Shown piece after piece: positions 8,641 to 17,400 of a DNA stretch of 64,000 nucleotides (position 1 is its first letter; each line of letters opens with the position of its first letter). The translations under genes and the position numbers were made by a program. Location: positions 1,054,001 to 1,118,000 of the forward strand of contig NZ_FOIR01000002.1 in assembly GCF_900111145.1 (NCBI RefSeq), written 5' to 3'. This DNA is from Roseivirga pacifica. GTDB lineage: Bacteria; Bacteroidota; Bacteroidia; Cytophagales; Cyclobacteriaceae. A model generated the notes under the pieces. The model did no database searches, had not been told where the DNA came from, and worked only from the letters and a program-made list of their open reading frames with translations.

Positions 8641-9249
8641 ATGGTCAAAAACTCAAAATATCTTTTGCTCGCCCTACTTATGGCGCTGGTGAACCTTGCC
8701 GCTGGTCAAATTGGCAAAGACACCTACAGCCCCATGAAGCGGGACAGCGAGATTACACGGATTACACTCGAAAACTACTTTAAAAAGTATACTGACGACC
8801 AGCTGCTAAATCGGGTAGTAAAAACAGCAACACATTACCAAGCGGGCGAAGGTCTTAAGGTAAATATAGACGCGAGAAACGCGCGCATCATGTTCGACAA
8901 CGGCATTGTTTGGCACTCTAAACAGCACGCTGAAATTATGGACACCTTTTTTGATGAGGAAATGGTGAGCCTACAACAGGAACGACTGATTACGTGCTTG
9001 CTAGCGTTTTTGAGGGACTTTAACAGTTATCTACCCCAAATATCGAGTACCGAAGCCTACACCTTCGACTTTGAAGTGAGAGACCCGGTACGAAAAGATG
9101 AAACACCTGAAGAAACAGAAAAGTCTAAACTGAGAACTTACAAACTGAGCATAACCATACAACAAAAGGATGTGGCCAGCTTAAAGGCTGAAACAACAGA
9201 CTTAAACACACTTAGAAACAAGATTACAATAGAAAAAAGCAAACTTTAA
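8641..9249 (+). CDS. Exported protein of unknown function in the ECF sigma operon
   Basis: 202 residues; signal peptide ending at AAGQ-I. I do not recognise the mature part. It looks like a single copy of the module found twice in the next protein: an early helix plus short strands (LKVNIDARNARIMFDNGIVW), then a helix ERLITCLLAFLRDFNSYLP, a strand TFDFEVRD, and a late segment KDVASLKAETTDLNTLRNKI that parallels LDAFVDG/KSLEDAKKEI in the neighbour. It begins 4 bp after the anti-sigma gene and ends 10 bp before the next gene, so the four are one transcription unit. A periplasmic or surface protein that feeds or receives the sigma signal is the simplest reading. Confidence 0.7.
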   Translation: MVKNSKYLLLALLMALVNLAAGQIGKDTYSPMKRDSEITRITLENYFKKYTDDQLLNRVVKTATHYQAGEGLKVNIDARNARIMFDNGIVWHSKQHAEIMDTFFDEEMVSLQQERLITCLLAFLRDFNSYLPQISSTEAYTFDFEVRDPVRKDETPEETEKSKLRTYKLSITIQQKDVASLKAETTDLNTLRNKITIEKSKL

Positions 9250-9259
9250 TATCTGAATC

Positions 9260-10591
9260 ATGAAAATTAAAACAACAAAACGCATCAGCATTTGGGTAGT
9301 CGCCACAATTATTGGCTTTACTGCTACCCTATCTGCTCAGCAAGCAGTAACTGTTGAAGGATACGCGCTAGATGCATTCGGAAGGCAAACACAAGATCTT
9401 TCGGAACTCCCTAAAATGGAACGCGATATCGTTATTCTGAAAAATGTATTGAATGAATTGTTCGCTGAAGGTGAATCCTTCATTTACCGAAGAGATGGTG
9501 TAAACGGCATCTATATTCCGGGAAGAGGCGTAATCTTTAACATTAGCGCTTACAACCAGTTTGGTGGAGTACTTTTCCCTAGTAACGATGCCACGGCTGT
9601 AATAGTAAATGGCGAAAAAGAAGAGGGTGATGTTGATGTAGAACAACTCAATAAAAAGCGTAAAGACAAACTGAACAAAACCGCCACAGAGTTCTTGCTA
9701 AATTATGGCAGCCTACTCTCTGAGCTAAAGCCAAACGAACGTATTATGCTCAATGTGGATTACACCGAAATGCAAAACTTGGAAAAGGTTAAAAGCAGCG
9801 GCCAAGGGGTAGTTTACGCTAGGGTTTTAAACCGAAATGCCGGCAAAAAGCGCATGAGCACTTCCATTAGCTACAGCGACCTAGAAGCCTTTGTTGATGG
9901 AGACATCAACCAGTCGGCTGCCGAAGGGAAAATCAGTCAGAAAATAGTAGACCTTGATGAAGAAACTACGCCTGACGCAAAAATTATGGCAGGCATTCTA
10001 GACGACCTATTTCAAAGCTCGCTCGATGGTAAACTAAAGCGCAGAAGCCGCACCAGCTACAGCTACTTTGAAGGCTTTGGACTGATGTTCGACATGAAAA
10101 TGAGTAGCACAAACGGCAGATCTTCTGTGATTTTTGTAGAAAGAGCCGACCTAGCAATTACCAGAGCTGATGCTAAAGACGATGATGCTGAAGCAAAAGT
10201 AGACGACTACTACAAGCAACTTGAAGAAGACTTTCCTGCCTTTGAAACCATGGTAAAAGAAAGCATTCTAGAATATGGCAGAACCTTGCGCAGCGTTAAG
10301 CCAAACGAGGTGGTAGTGGTAAACATTGACTTAGGCACAAGCTACCGCAAAACCAAACTACCAAGAAGCTTACAATTGATGGTTCCAAAAAGCACTATTA
10401 CGGCATATGCCAAAGGCAACAAGTCACTAGAAGATGCTAAAAAAGAAATAGACATTAAGAAGTTAACCAGCAGTACTTCTACTGAAATGGGATTCGGAAC
10501 AATAGAATATGTAGCTCCTGACGCGCCTACAGCAACACCAAGCAGAGGGTATGGCGCCACGGTAATCCAAGGGCAAGGCAAGCGAAACTAG
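9260..10591 (+). CDS. Exported protein with two copies of an unrecognised module
   Basis: 443 residues; signal peptide ending at LSAQ-Q. The mature protein contains an internal duplication. Unit 1 runs from about residue 53 to 225 (IVILKNVLNELFAEG, then GVIFNIS, NYGSLLSELKPNERIMLNVD, ending YSDLEAFVDGDI); unit 2 from about 238 to 415 (KIMAGILDDLFQSS, GFGLMFDMKMS, EYGRTLRSVKPNEVVVVNID, ending NKSLEDAKKEIDI). The order helix, hydrophobic strand, helix, strand and final helix is kept. No catalytic or metal motif is evident. The short Ala/Thr-rich C-terminus carries no sorting signal. Last gene of the sigma operon, followed directly by a strong terminator. Function unknown. Confidence 0.75.
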   Translation: MKIKTTKRISIWVVATIIGFTATLSAQQAVTVEGYALDAFGRQTQDLSELPKMERDIVILKNVLNELFAEGESFIYRRDGVNGIYIPGRGVIFNISAYNQFGGVLFPSNDATAVIVNGEKEEGDVDVEQLNKKRKDKLNKTATEFLLNYGSLLSELKPNERIMLNVDYTEMQNLEKVKSSGQGVVYARVLNRNAGKKRMSTSISYSDLEAFVDGDINQSAAEGKISQKIVDLDEETTPDAKIMAGILDDLFQSSLDGKLKRRSRTSYSYFEGFGLMFDMKMSSTNGRSSVIFVERADLAITRADAKDDDAEAKVDDYYKQLEEDFPAFETMVKESILEYGRTLRSVKPNEVVVVNIDLGTSYRKTKLPRSLQLMVPKSTITAYAKGNKSLEDAKKEIDIKKLTSSTSTEMGFGTIEYVAPDAPTATPSRGYGATVIQGQGKRN

Positions 10592-10616
10592 CCTTCAACG
10601 GTATTGCACAAAAAAA

Positions 10617-10648
10617 GCTCGGCTGGTCACCGAGCCTTTGTTTTTTCT
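10617..10648 (+). terminator. Intrinsic terminator of the ECF sigma operon
   Basis: GCTCGG and CCGAGC (10617-10622 and 10630-10635) form a 6-bp GC-rich stem with a 7-base loop, followed by a T-rich tract (CTTTGTTTTTTC). It lies 25 bp after the stop of the last operon gene. Confidence 0.8.
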
Positions 10649-10687
10649 CAAAGCATCAATTCGAACGATACCTTAGACCCTTCAGCA

Positions 10688-11578
10688 TTAATAAGTGTGC
10701 GGAATGTATTCATTTTCAAAAGTACCATCGGCATACAAAGTAAGAATAGCATAACCAGGAGGTGTCTCTAAATAGTAGCCTTTCCCGGCCGACTCTTTAT
10801 CTCCTTCTCCCCACCAGAAGCCACTCATGGCACCATTGCAACAATACTGCACACCATTGTAAACCGCATAATCATCAAGGTGATTATGACCGCTCAAAAA
10901 GGCTTTCACTTTATCATTATGCTTCCAAAACAAGTCTTTCAACTCCTTAAAGTCGCCATGTGCGCCACCTACCAAATGCGGCCCAACACCCGTAGCCGGA
11001 TAGTGCGACATCATAACCACAGGCGTATTTGGAGCGAGTGCATCCAAATCGGTTTTTAACCATTCCATTTGGGCTGCATCAAGGGTCGTTCCATCATTGT
11101 TTCCATCAAGAATCACAAAGTGCCAACCTGCCTTATCGAAGCTGTAATAGCGGTTAGAAATCCCCAATCGCTCCACCACGTAATTCTTACCGTACATCTT
11201 ATCCGACTTGTTTGGGGCAGCCCACCACATGTCATGATTACCCAAGCAGCTATGCACCTCAAACTTTTTCTTTACACCGGCAATACCTTCATCCCATGCA
11301 GCCCAAAGTTCGGTAACCCTATCTCGTGTTATGTCACTATAATCGGCAGCCATTATCGAGTCTCCTCCGTTTAAAAAGAAGTCCACTTTATGCTTCTTCA
11401 CTATTTCTTCCAAGCAGGCTTGAAACCTTGATACCGCTTCTGGTGTAATGTGTACATCGGTAATATGCGCCACTTTTAACGCTACTTTTTTGTGTGCTGT
11501 AGTAGCCACAGCCATTGGAGCTACAGCGCCAGCACCTATGGCCAACCCTGTTTGCTTTAACCAATTCCTTCTTTTCAT
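10688..11578 (-). CDS. Calcineurin-like metallophosphoesterase with Tat-type signal
   Basis: 296 residues. The N-terminus MKRRNWLKQTGLAIGAGAVA has the twin arginine and following hydrophobic stretch of a Tat signal, so a folded, metal-loaded enzyme is probably exported. The five metallophosphoesterase motifs appear in order: ITDVHIT (D and H), NGGDSI, LGNHDMWW, MMSHYPAT and SGHNHLDD. These bind two metal ions and hydrolyse phosphomono- or diesters; the substrate is not evident. Length and motifs look complete. It is transcribed alone, with the bestrophin gene 116 bp upstream in the same direction and a convergent terminator on the other side. Confidence 0.93.
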   Translation of the reverse strand: MKRRNWLKQTGLAIGAGAVAPMAVATTAHKKVALKVAHITDVHITPEAVSRFQACLEEIVKKHKVDFFLNGGDSIMAADYSDITRDRVTELWAAWDEGIAGVKKKFEVHSCLGNHDMWWAAPNKSDKMYGKNYVVERLGISNRYYSFDKAGWHFVILDGNNDGTTLDAAQMEWLKTDLDALAPNTPVVMMSHYPATGVGPHLVGGAHGDFKELKDLFWKHNDKVKAFLSGHNHLDDYAVYNGVQYCCNGAMSGFWWGEGDKESAGKGYYLETPPGYAILTLYADGTFENEYIPHTY

Positions 11579-11694
11579 GTTGAGGTAGTTTTGTTGAGTT
11601 AATCACTCAAAACTATCACCTCTACTTAAGCAAAAGTACTTTCATACGTTATCGAATTATTAAATAAATTAAACGGTCGTTCAATCTATTTTTC

Positions 11695-12756
11695 TTACAT
11701 CTGAACATCACGAATTACAGGGTAAGGCTCAGGAATAGTTTCTTCCAATTCATCAATCATTTCCCTAATATCGATTTCAATCCCCCTGGCCATAGTGGTA
11801 ATGGGTACATCGTTTGGCGAACCCTCAAACGGATTTTCACCCACTGTACCAATGCGCTGCATGGTGTTAAAAATCCAACTAACAATTACACCAAATGGAA
11901 TTGACAGCCACACAAAGTATTCCCCTATCAATGGAAAATTCTCAGATAAGTTTATCCCAATCTTGTGAAACTCGGGCACTATCCCGAAAGGCAGAAGCAG
12001 TATGAACATGTTCACAAAATCGTAGCTAAGTGTGGCATATTGGCGTGGGTACGGAAAGTTTTTAATACGCTCTGATTTTCCTTGAAGGGAGAAGAATTCC
12101 TTCAGTACATTTTCCATCTCCAAAAACGAAAACTCCCAAATGTACCCCGCTTCTTTCAATTCCCTAAGCTGCTTAGACATTAGGGTGAGCACAGCGTTTT
12201 GTTTATTCTTTTTGGACATTATATAAGCCACATCTTCCTCAGGCAACACCTTACTGAGTTCTTCCTCAATCGGTACATTCAGTTCAGGAAGTTTAAAAGC
12301 ATCAAACCACTCTTTATTTGTCCCTCTATTAGCTACGGTTTCCCATGGTTTGTTTTGTCGCATGGCATAGCGCAAGGCGGTCAACCAGGCAATATTCTTA
12401 TATACCAACTTAGTGCGCTCAGCCTGCAAAGCTTCTTCGGTTCTGGGTACTTTAGCATGCTCATTGGTCACCATATCTCGGGCCATCATTGCCCAAGTTC
12501 TAGAGTTGTTCACTATTCCACCCCAGATAATCCTCGCCTCCCAAATTCTACCATATGCGGCATTATTCTGAAAACCAATAAGAAAGGCCACCGCAGTACC
12601 AATTAAAGCAATTGGAGTCCATGGCAACTGCAGCCATTGCAACCCGACTACTTCATACAAAACGGTTACAATTGCCGTGAAAATGATGAAGAAACGCGTT
12701 TCGTTTCTGGTCCATCGCAACATGGTCCACTTAGAGTACTTCTTTTTAGTATACAT
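11695..12756 (-). CDS. Bestrophin family ion channel (UPF0187)
   Basis: 353 residues. The bacterial bestrophin pattern is clear: a basic start, the first hydrophobic helix (FFIIFTAIVTVLYEVVGL), a second helix TPIALIGTAVAFLIGFQNNA, then the very typical AYGRIWEARIIWGGIVNNSR, a cytosolic helical middle, and two further helices around NMFILLLPFGIVPEF and FVWLSIPFGVIVSWIF followed by the conserved IGTVGENPFEGSPNDVPI. Homologues are pentameric channels of the inner membrane, passing chloride or, in some bacteria, cations such as Na+; the ion here cannot be fixed. No partner gene is apparent. Confidence 0.93.
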   Translation of the reverse strand: MYTKKKYSKWTMLRWTRNETRFFIIFTAIVTVLYEVVGLQWLQLPWTPIALIGTAVAFLIGFQNNAAYGRIWEARIIWGGIVNNSRTWAMMARDMVTNEHAKVPRTEEALQAERTKLVYKNIAWLTALRYAMRQNKPWETVANRGTNKEWFDAFKLPELNVPIEEELSKVLPEEDVAYIMSKKNKQNAVLTLMSKQLRELKEAGYIWEFSFLEMENVLKEFFSLQGKSERIKNFPYPRQYATLSYDFVNMFILLLPFGIVPEFHKIGINLSENFPLIGEYFVWLSIPFGVIVSWIFNTMQRIGTVGENPFEGSPNDVPITTMARGIEIDIREMIDELEETIPEPYPVIRDVQM

Positions 12757-12874
12757 TCAAGAGAATTGAGGTTGAAAAAAATTGTCTCAATTAATATAGT
12801 GATTCATATAAAAACTTAATCGGCTTTAGGGCGTAGAATCATTATTTCGATAAATTCAAGCAATAATTATTACC

Positions 12875-13351
12875 ATGAAACGCTTATTCTATTTCTTACT
12901 CCTTATTGTGCTAATTGCCTTTGTAGCCATTCAATTTGTTGATAGACCTGAAAAAATTGCTGAGCCTGTAACTGAAAACGACATTATAGAACAACTGAAT
13001 GTGAACCCAGAAATGGCTGGTTTATTAAAAGATGCTTGCTATGATTGTCATTCAAACCAACCGAAATACCCATGGTATGCTAAAATAGCCCCTGTAAGCT
13101 GGACCATTGCAGAGCACATTGAGCATGGCCGCGATGAGCTAAACTTTTCTGAATGGGGTACCTATAGCAAACGTAGAAGAGACCATAAGCTTGAAGAAAT
13201 GGTAGAAGAAGTTGAGGTGGGCAATATGCCGCTACCCAACTATGTGCTTATGCACCCAGAAGCCAACCTGACTACCGAGCAATTCGAAATGCTAAAAAAA
13301 TGGGTGGGCGAAATGCGCGAACAGATAGCTCAGGAACCTGATGGAGAGTAA
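12875..13351 (+). CDS. Membrane-anchored haem-binding domain protein
   Basis: 158 residues. An N-terminal hydrophobic anchor (residues 4-21) is followed by a periplasmic domain with one c-type haem motif, DACYDCHSN (CxxCH), and YPWYAKIAPVSWTIAEHIEH, GRDELNFSEW, the hallmark of the Haem_bd family. The MPLPNYVLMHPEANLT segment probably carries the distal haem ligand (Met or His). It is likely a small cytochrome-like electron carrier; no oxidase or reductase is adjacent. The following VOC gene starts immediately after or slightly within its stop. Confidence 0.9.
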   Translation: MKRLFYFLLLIVLIAFVAIQFVDRPEKIAEPVTENDIIEQLNVNPEMAGLLKDACYDCHSNQPKYPWYAKIAPVSWTIAEHIEHGRDELNFSEWGTYSKRRRDHKLEEMVEEVEVGNMPLPNYVLMHPEANLTTEQFEMLKKWVGEMREQIAQEPDGE

Positions 13352-13352
13352 C

Positions 13353-13694
13353 ATGCAGAACAACCACATCAATTACATAGAACTTGCTGCCAGCGATTTG
13401 GAAGCTGTTAAACAATTCTATAGCCACGCCTTTGGATGGAAATTCACCGATTATGGCCCAGAATACACGGCTTTTAATGAAAGTGGATTAGATGGAGGTT
13501 TCTACAAATCGGCTGCACCAGTAGTAAATGGCGCCTTGGTTGTGCTCTATCATGAAAATTTGGAAGAGATTCAGAAGACCGTAGTAGCGCATGGAGGCAA
13601 AATCGCCAAAGCAATATTCTCCTTCCCGGGAGGAAGAAGATTCCATTTTACTGATCCTGCTGGTAACGAATTGGCCGTTTGGTCCGACAAATAG
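13353..13694 (+). CDS. VOC (glyoxalase/bleomycin-resistance fold) protein
   Basis: 113 residues from the ATG at 13353, preferred because the fold begins a few residues later (INYIELAASDLEAVKQFY) and a GGAG lies 5 bp upstream; an ATG at 13341 would add four residues and overlap the previous gene by 11 bp. One full set of beta-alpha-beta-beta-beta units is present: YSHAFGWKFTDYGPEYTAF, GALVVLYHENLEEI, and RRFHFTDPAGNELAVW with the usual C-terminal Glu. Members bind a metal and act on small molecules or bind drugs; the substrate is unknown. The gene is followed by a 410 bp non-coding region. Confidence 0.88.
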   Translation: MQNNHINYIELAASDLEAVKQFYSHAFGWKFTDYGPEYTAFNESGLDGGFYKSAAPVVNGALVVLYHENLEEIQKTVVAHGGKIAKAIFSFPGGRRFHFTDPAGNELAVWSDK

Positions 13695-13810
13695 TCCTAA
13701 GCTTTACGAATATAAGCAGCCAATAAACCTAGTGCGCTAGGCTGACTCTTCTGCTGCGGTCCGAAAGAAAAGGAAGTCTTTCTCGGTTAAGGTAAATTCC
13801 ACCTTCACCA

Positions 13811-13992
13811 AATAAGCTCGAGCTTTGACAGACTTTCAGTCATTAACTCCTAGGGGTACTATACCCGGAACACCAAGTCTATCAAAGTTTTCAGCGCAAG
13901 CCGGCTGGTCTATTAGTTCAGAAATCTCCAGCCTTGGTATCTTCAGCTAGGCATTAGCATTAAACGAGGTCTCACCTGAAGTGAGTCCTTGA
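13811..13992. repeat. Structured direct repeat, copy A (upstream of BlaI/M56 pair)
   Basis: About 180 bp that recur, with changes, as copy B at 17589-17776 on the far side of the BlaI/M56 gene pair, in the same orientation. Best-kept blocks: 13821-13851 (28 of 31 bases equal), 13873-13903 region AACACCAAG to CAGCGCAA (29 of 31) and 13909-13941 (33 of 33). It contains a hairpin with arms 13823-13835 and 13875-13887, and a second, weaker one with arms 13965-13975 and 13981-13991. The rest of the 410 bp gap 13695-14104 holds small hairpins at 13728-13741 and 13761-13786, and then the blaI promoter and operators; no coding sequence is visible. Confidence 0.85.
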
Positions 13993-14050
13993 GTCAGGTC
14001 TTGATTCGTTTCATAATCATTCCCTGATTTGTAAAAACTAAACATTTCGT

Positions 14051-14080
14051 TTTGATTTTATTTAAGTTATTCTACATTTG
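14051..14080 (+). promoter_or_regulatory. Promoter of the blaI-M56 operon
   Basis: TTTG at 14051-14054 and TACATTTG at 14073-14080 match the Bacteroidota -33/-7 consensus (TTTG, TAnnTTTG) with an 18-base spacer. Transcription would start near 14087, 18 bases before the blaI ATG. The -7 element is buried in the palindromic operator. Confidence 0.75.
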
Positions 14081-14104
14081 TAGAAACACATTTACATTTA
14101 TAGA
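14071..14104. promoter_or_regulatory. BlaI-type operators, one perfect and one imperfect
   Basis: TCTACATTTGTAGA (14071-14084) is a perfect palindrome containing TACA-N2-TGTA, the core of BlaI/MecI operators. A second copy, TTTACATTTATAGA (14091-14104), matches in 12 of 14 positions and ends right at the ATG. A repressor dimer on the first site would cover the -7 element, and on the second the start codon, which fits autorepression. Confidence 0.75.
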
Positions 14105-14476
14105 ATGAACTTACCAAAATCAGAAGAGCAGTTAATGCTCGTTTTATGGAAACTCAAAAAGGCCTTTATGAAGGATATTGTAGAAGCCTACCCTGAGCCC
14201 AAGCCAGCAAACACCACGATTGCCACGTTGCTAAAGCGACTTCAAGACAAAAAAGCGGTTGGCTTTACCAAATACGGTAGCGTGCGCGAATACCATCCGC
14301 TAATTGCAAAAGATGACTACTTTTCATCACAAATGAGTGGTGCCATTAAGAACTTCTTTAATGACTCGGTGGCACAGTTTGCCTCCTTCTTTACTTCAAA
14401 AGACAACTTGACTGATGAGCAATTAGAAGAGCTAAGAAAGATTGTAGATGAACAAATTAAAGCACGCAAAAAATGA
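14105..14476 (+). CDS. BlaI/MecI/CopY family transcriptional repressor
   Basis: 123 residues, the full family length. Winged-helix DNA-binding part at residues 1-75: EEQLMLVLWKLKKAFMKDIV, then NTTIATLLKRLQDKKAVGFT (recognition helix and wing) and REYHPLIAKDDYFSS; the C-terminal third is helical and would dimerise. In BlaI/BlaR1 pairs the repressor is cut or released when its membrane metallopeptidase partner is activated. Here the gene overlaps the M56 peptidase gene by 4 bp (ATGA) and has two palindromic operators in its promoter, so this is a complete two-part sensor. No beta-lactamase or penicillin-binding protein gene is nearby, so the regulated signal is probably not a beta-lactam. Confidence 0.93.
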   Translation: MNLPKSEEQLMLVLWKLKKAFMKDIVEAYPEPKPANTTIATLLKRLQDKKAVGFTKYGSVREYHPLIAKDDYFSSQMSGAIKNFFNDSVAQFASFFTSKDNLTDEQLEELRKIVDEQIKARKK

Positions 14477-17400
14477 TAGCGTATCTATTCAAACTCATAC
14501 TTGCCAGTGCCATTCTGTACGGATTTTACTATCTGTTTTTAAGGCAAGAGCGCATCTTTCATTTCAACAGGTTCTATCTATTACTAATTCTTCCTTTGTC
14601 TCTGATACTTCCTCAGCTAACTGTAAAAACAAGTTATGTAGAAGTACCTGCTGTATATCAAGCACCAATTGAAAGCAGTAGGCCAATTGCCAGTAGTTTT
14701 GACCTACCAAACAACTCAACGAAAGCAGTTACTACCACACCAACCGCAGCCCCTCCCCTTATTACCTGGCAAGAATCCTTAGCCACCCTATTCATTCTGA
14801 TAAGCGCATGTTTACTTGTAAGGCTCATTCGAAACCTGGTTAGGCTAAGGCAATTTCGTAACAGTGGCGAAGTAATTCAAGAGGGTAAACATACACTGTG
14901 CTTGAGGGAAGATATTTCCAGTTCATTCACATTCCTGAACACCATATTTACCAATAAAACAGAATTCAAAGCAGGTAAACTGCCCAAGGAAATATTGGCT
15001 CACGAGGCAATTCATGCGGCACAAAAACACAGTGTTGACATTATACTAATGGAGTTGCTCAACGTTTTCCTTTGGTTCAATCCGGTACTTTACCTCATTA
15101 AGCAATCCATAAAGCTGAATCATGAATTTCTGGCCGATAATGGGGTGTATACCAAACACAATTCTATACCACAATACCAGCAGACCTTATTGCATTACGC
15201 TAAAATAAATGCGAACAACGAACCACTTTTAGCCAGTAGGCTAACCTATGGCGAAACAAAAAAACGATTAAAGATCATGGTTAAATCAACAAACAAACAC
15301 ATTACCAGAGCAAAAGTAACTTTGGCGTTTATAGCCATTGCAGCAACTGCTTTCTTTCTAGGCAGGGAACGAGTAGTAGCGCAATTCGCTGAACCACTTA
15401 AACATCGACAATTATTTAATATTGAAGGCGACTCAATACGGCTTGGAGAAAAGCTAATCCCAAAGGTAAGCATGAGTCCAAGTACAAAACTAAAGTACAT
15501 AACCAATGAGGGAACCGTTAGAGAAGCCGAATATGGTAACCTCTCAAAAAACGAGTTAGAACGTTTTGCGAGTCCAGAAGCGGATGGAAGCATTTTAATC
15601 ATAGATAAAGAAACCGGAGTACTTAAATGGACCAACTATCGGGAGTTGGTTGATGGAACAACCAAGTTCAACTTCTCATTAGATCTAATAAAAAGTAATG
15701 TTCAAATAGAACAAGCACCACCAGCACCACTCTTAATAACACTAGGATCAAAAACTTGGGTAAAAATAAGAGACAAGAATAATAATTGGATTTCAAAAGG
15801 CTACAATGATTTAACTCTTGAGGATCGTATGTTAATGAGTGATTCCACTTCAGAAAGTTATATCGTCATCCCTCCGGCTGAGCAAATGCAAGTAAAACAG
15901 GGCTTCATAGATGAACTCAGCGGCAATTTGCGCTACAAAGTCTGGGTGAACAATTCTTTGATTGAAAACAGTCAACTAAAGACATATGATCTTAATAAAT
16001 TCCATCATTACTACCGCGTTGATGTTAGACAGAAGGACGAATACCCTGACATAGACTTCTTGATTGTATTCAAAACCAAAGACTACTGGTGGGCATCGGA
16101 TGAACCCCAAGGAAAACTCTATCCCTTTCCTCTAAAATGGAGATCAGACTTTGAAGTTATCAAGGAAAAGGACTTAGAGAAAATAAATAGCTCCATACAC
16201 CCACACACCATTGTTCGGTTTACGAACGAGAATGAAAAAACCGTAGAGAAAAAATTCTCAGAACTATCAGAAGCGGATCAAACTAAGTTTAAAGCCGGAG
16301 ATTTTAAAAACCAGCAATTCTTTTTACCCCCACCTCCACCAGCATATATATCAGAAGAAATGCTGAATGAGTTTGCGAACAATGATAAATATCAAGTGTG
16401 GTTAAACGATAAACAAGTAGCTCCTAAAAGTCTAAAAGATTATAGCCCGAATGATTTCCATCATTATCGGAAGATACCTTTGAATAACATTTCTAAAACT
16501 AGGATTGTATTCATCACTCAGGATCATTGGAAAAACTCAGGATTGGCTAATGGTACTTGGGTAAACTACCTTGTAATAAAGGATAATGAGCCGAATAAAA
16601 AAGAAAACCCAGAGCCTCAGGAACCAACGAACAGGTTTCCTGCATACATCTTTCATGACAATTCAAAAATCAGAAAGCTAGACAAAACAGGTAGAGTTAT
16701 TGAAAATGATGGTGATGTAGAAGTGGCGAAAGTACAGTTCTTTATTCCTCCAACTAAAGCCAAGCCGGTAACCTCTAAAGAACTAGAGAAGCTACTTTCC
16801 AACGAAAACTACACACTTTGGGTTAACAATACACTTGTCAAAGACAAGTCAAATTTAGCTATTGCCCCTTCTCAAATACACCATACTCAAGACATATCAG
16901 AAGGACAACAACACTTTGTGAACCTTATTACTACTGACTACTCAGAGTTGGACAAAATAGAAAACGGCTTTTGGCTCACCATACCAGAAAGCTATGCTGA
17001 TGAATTTATTCCGAAATACTTAGAAACAGAAGACAAAAAAGACCGCAAGCAAGAGGCAAATATCCAAGGGCGTAAGAATGTAAAAGATCTCCCTCAAGAA
17101 TATTTGACCGAAATAGAAGAATCAGCAAAGCCCCAAAACGGCCAACACGAAATGGTTATACCGACCAATTTAGTAGTGATGTTTAAAAGTATTGAAGGCA
17201 ATTGGATTGAAAGTAAGATAAACCAACTCTCTGAAGAAGAATTCTCCTACTTTCAAACACCAGCAGCCAAAGCTCATATTTACTCTACACACATGGGAAT
17301 GACAACACCATCTCAATTTCCATTACAAGCATTAGGCAATGATAACTGGAAAGTATATGTCAATGATGTTGCCATTAATAAATCGGAATACAAGCTATTT

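Noticed and set aside
12199-12606. Long open frame on the plus strand opposite the bestrophin gene
   Set aside because: It runs entirely inside a well-supported gene on the other strand, has no recognisable domain and no start signal.
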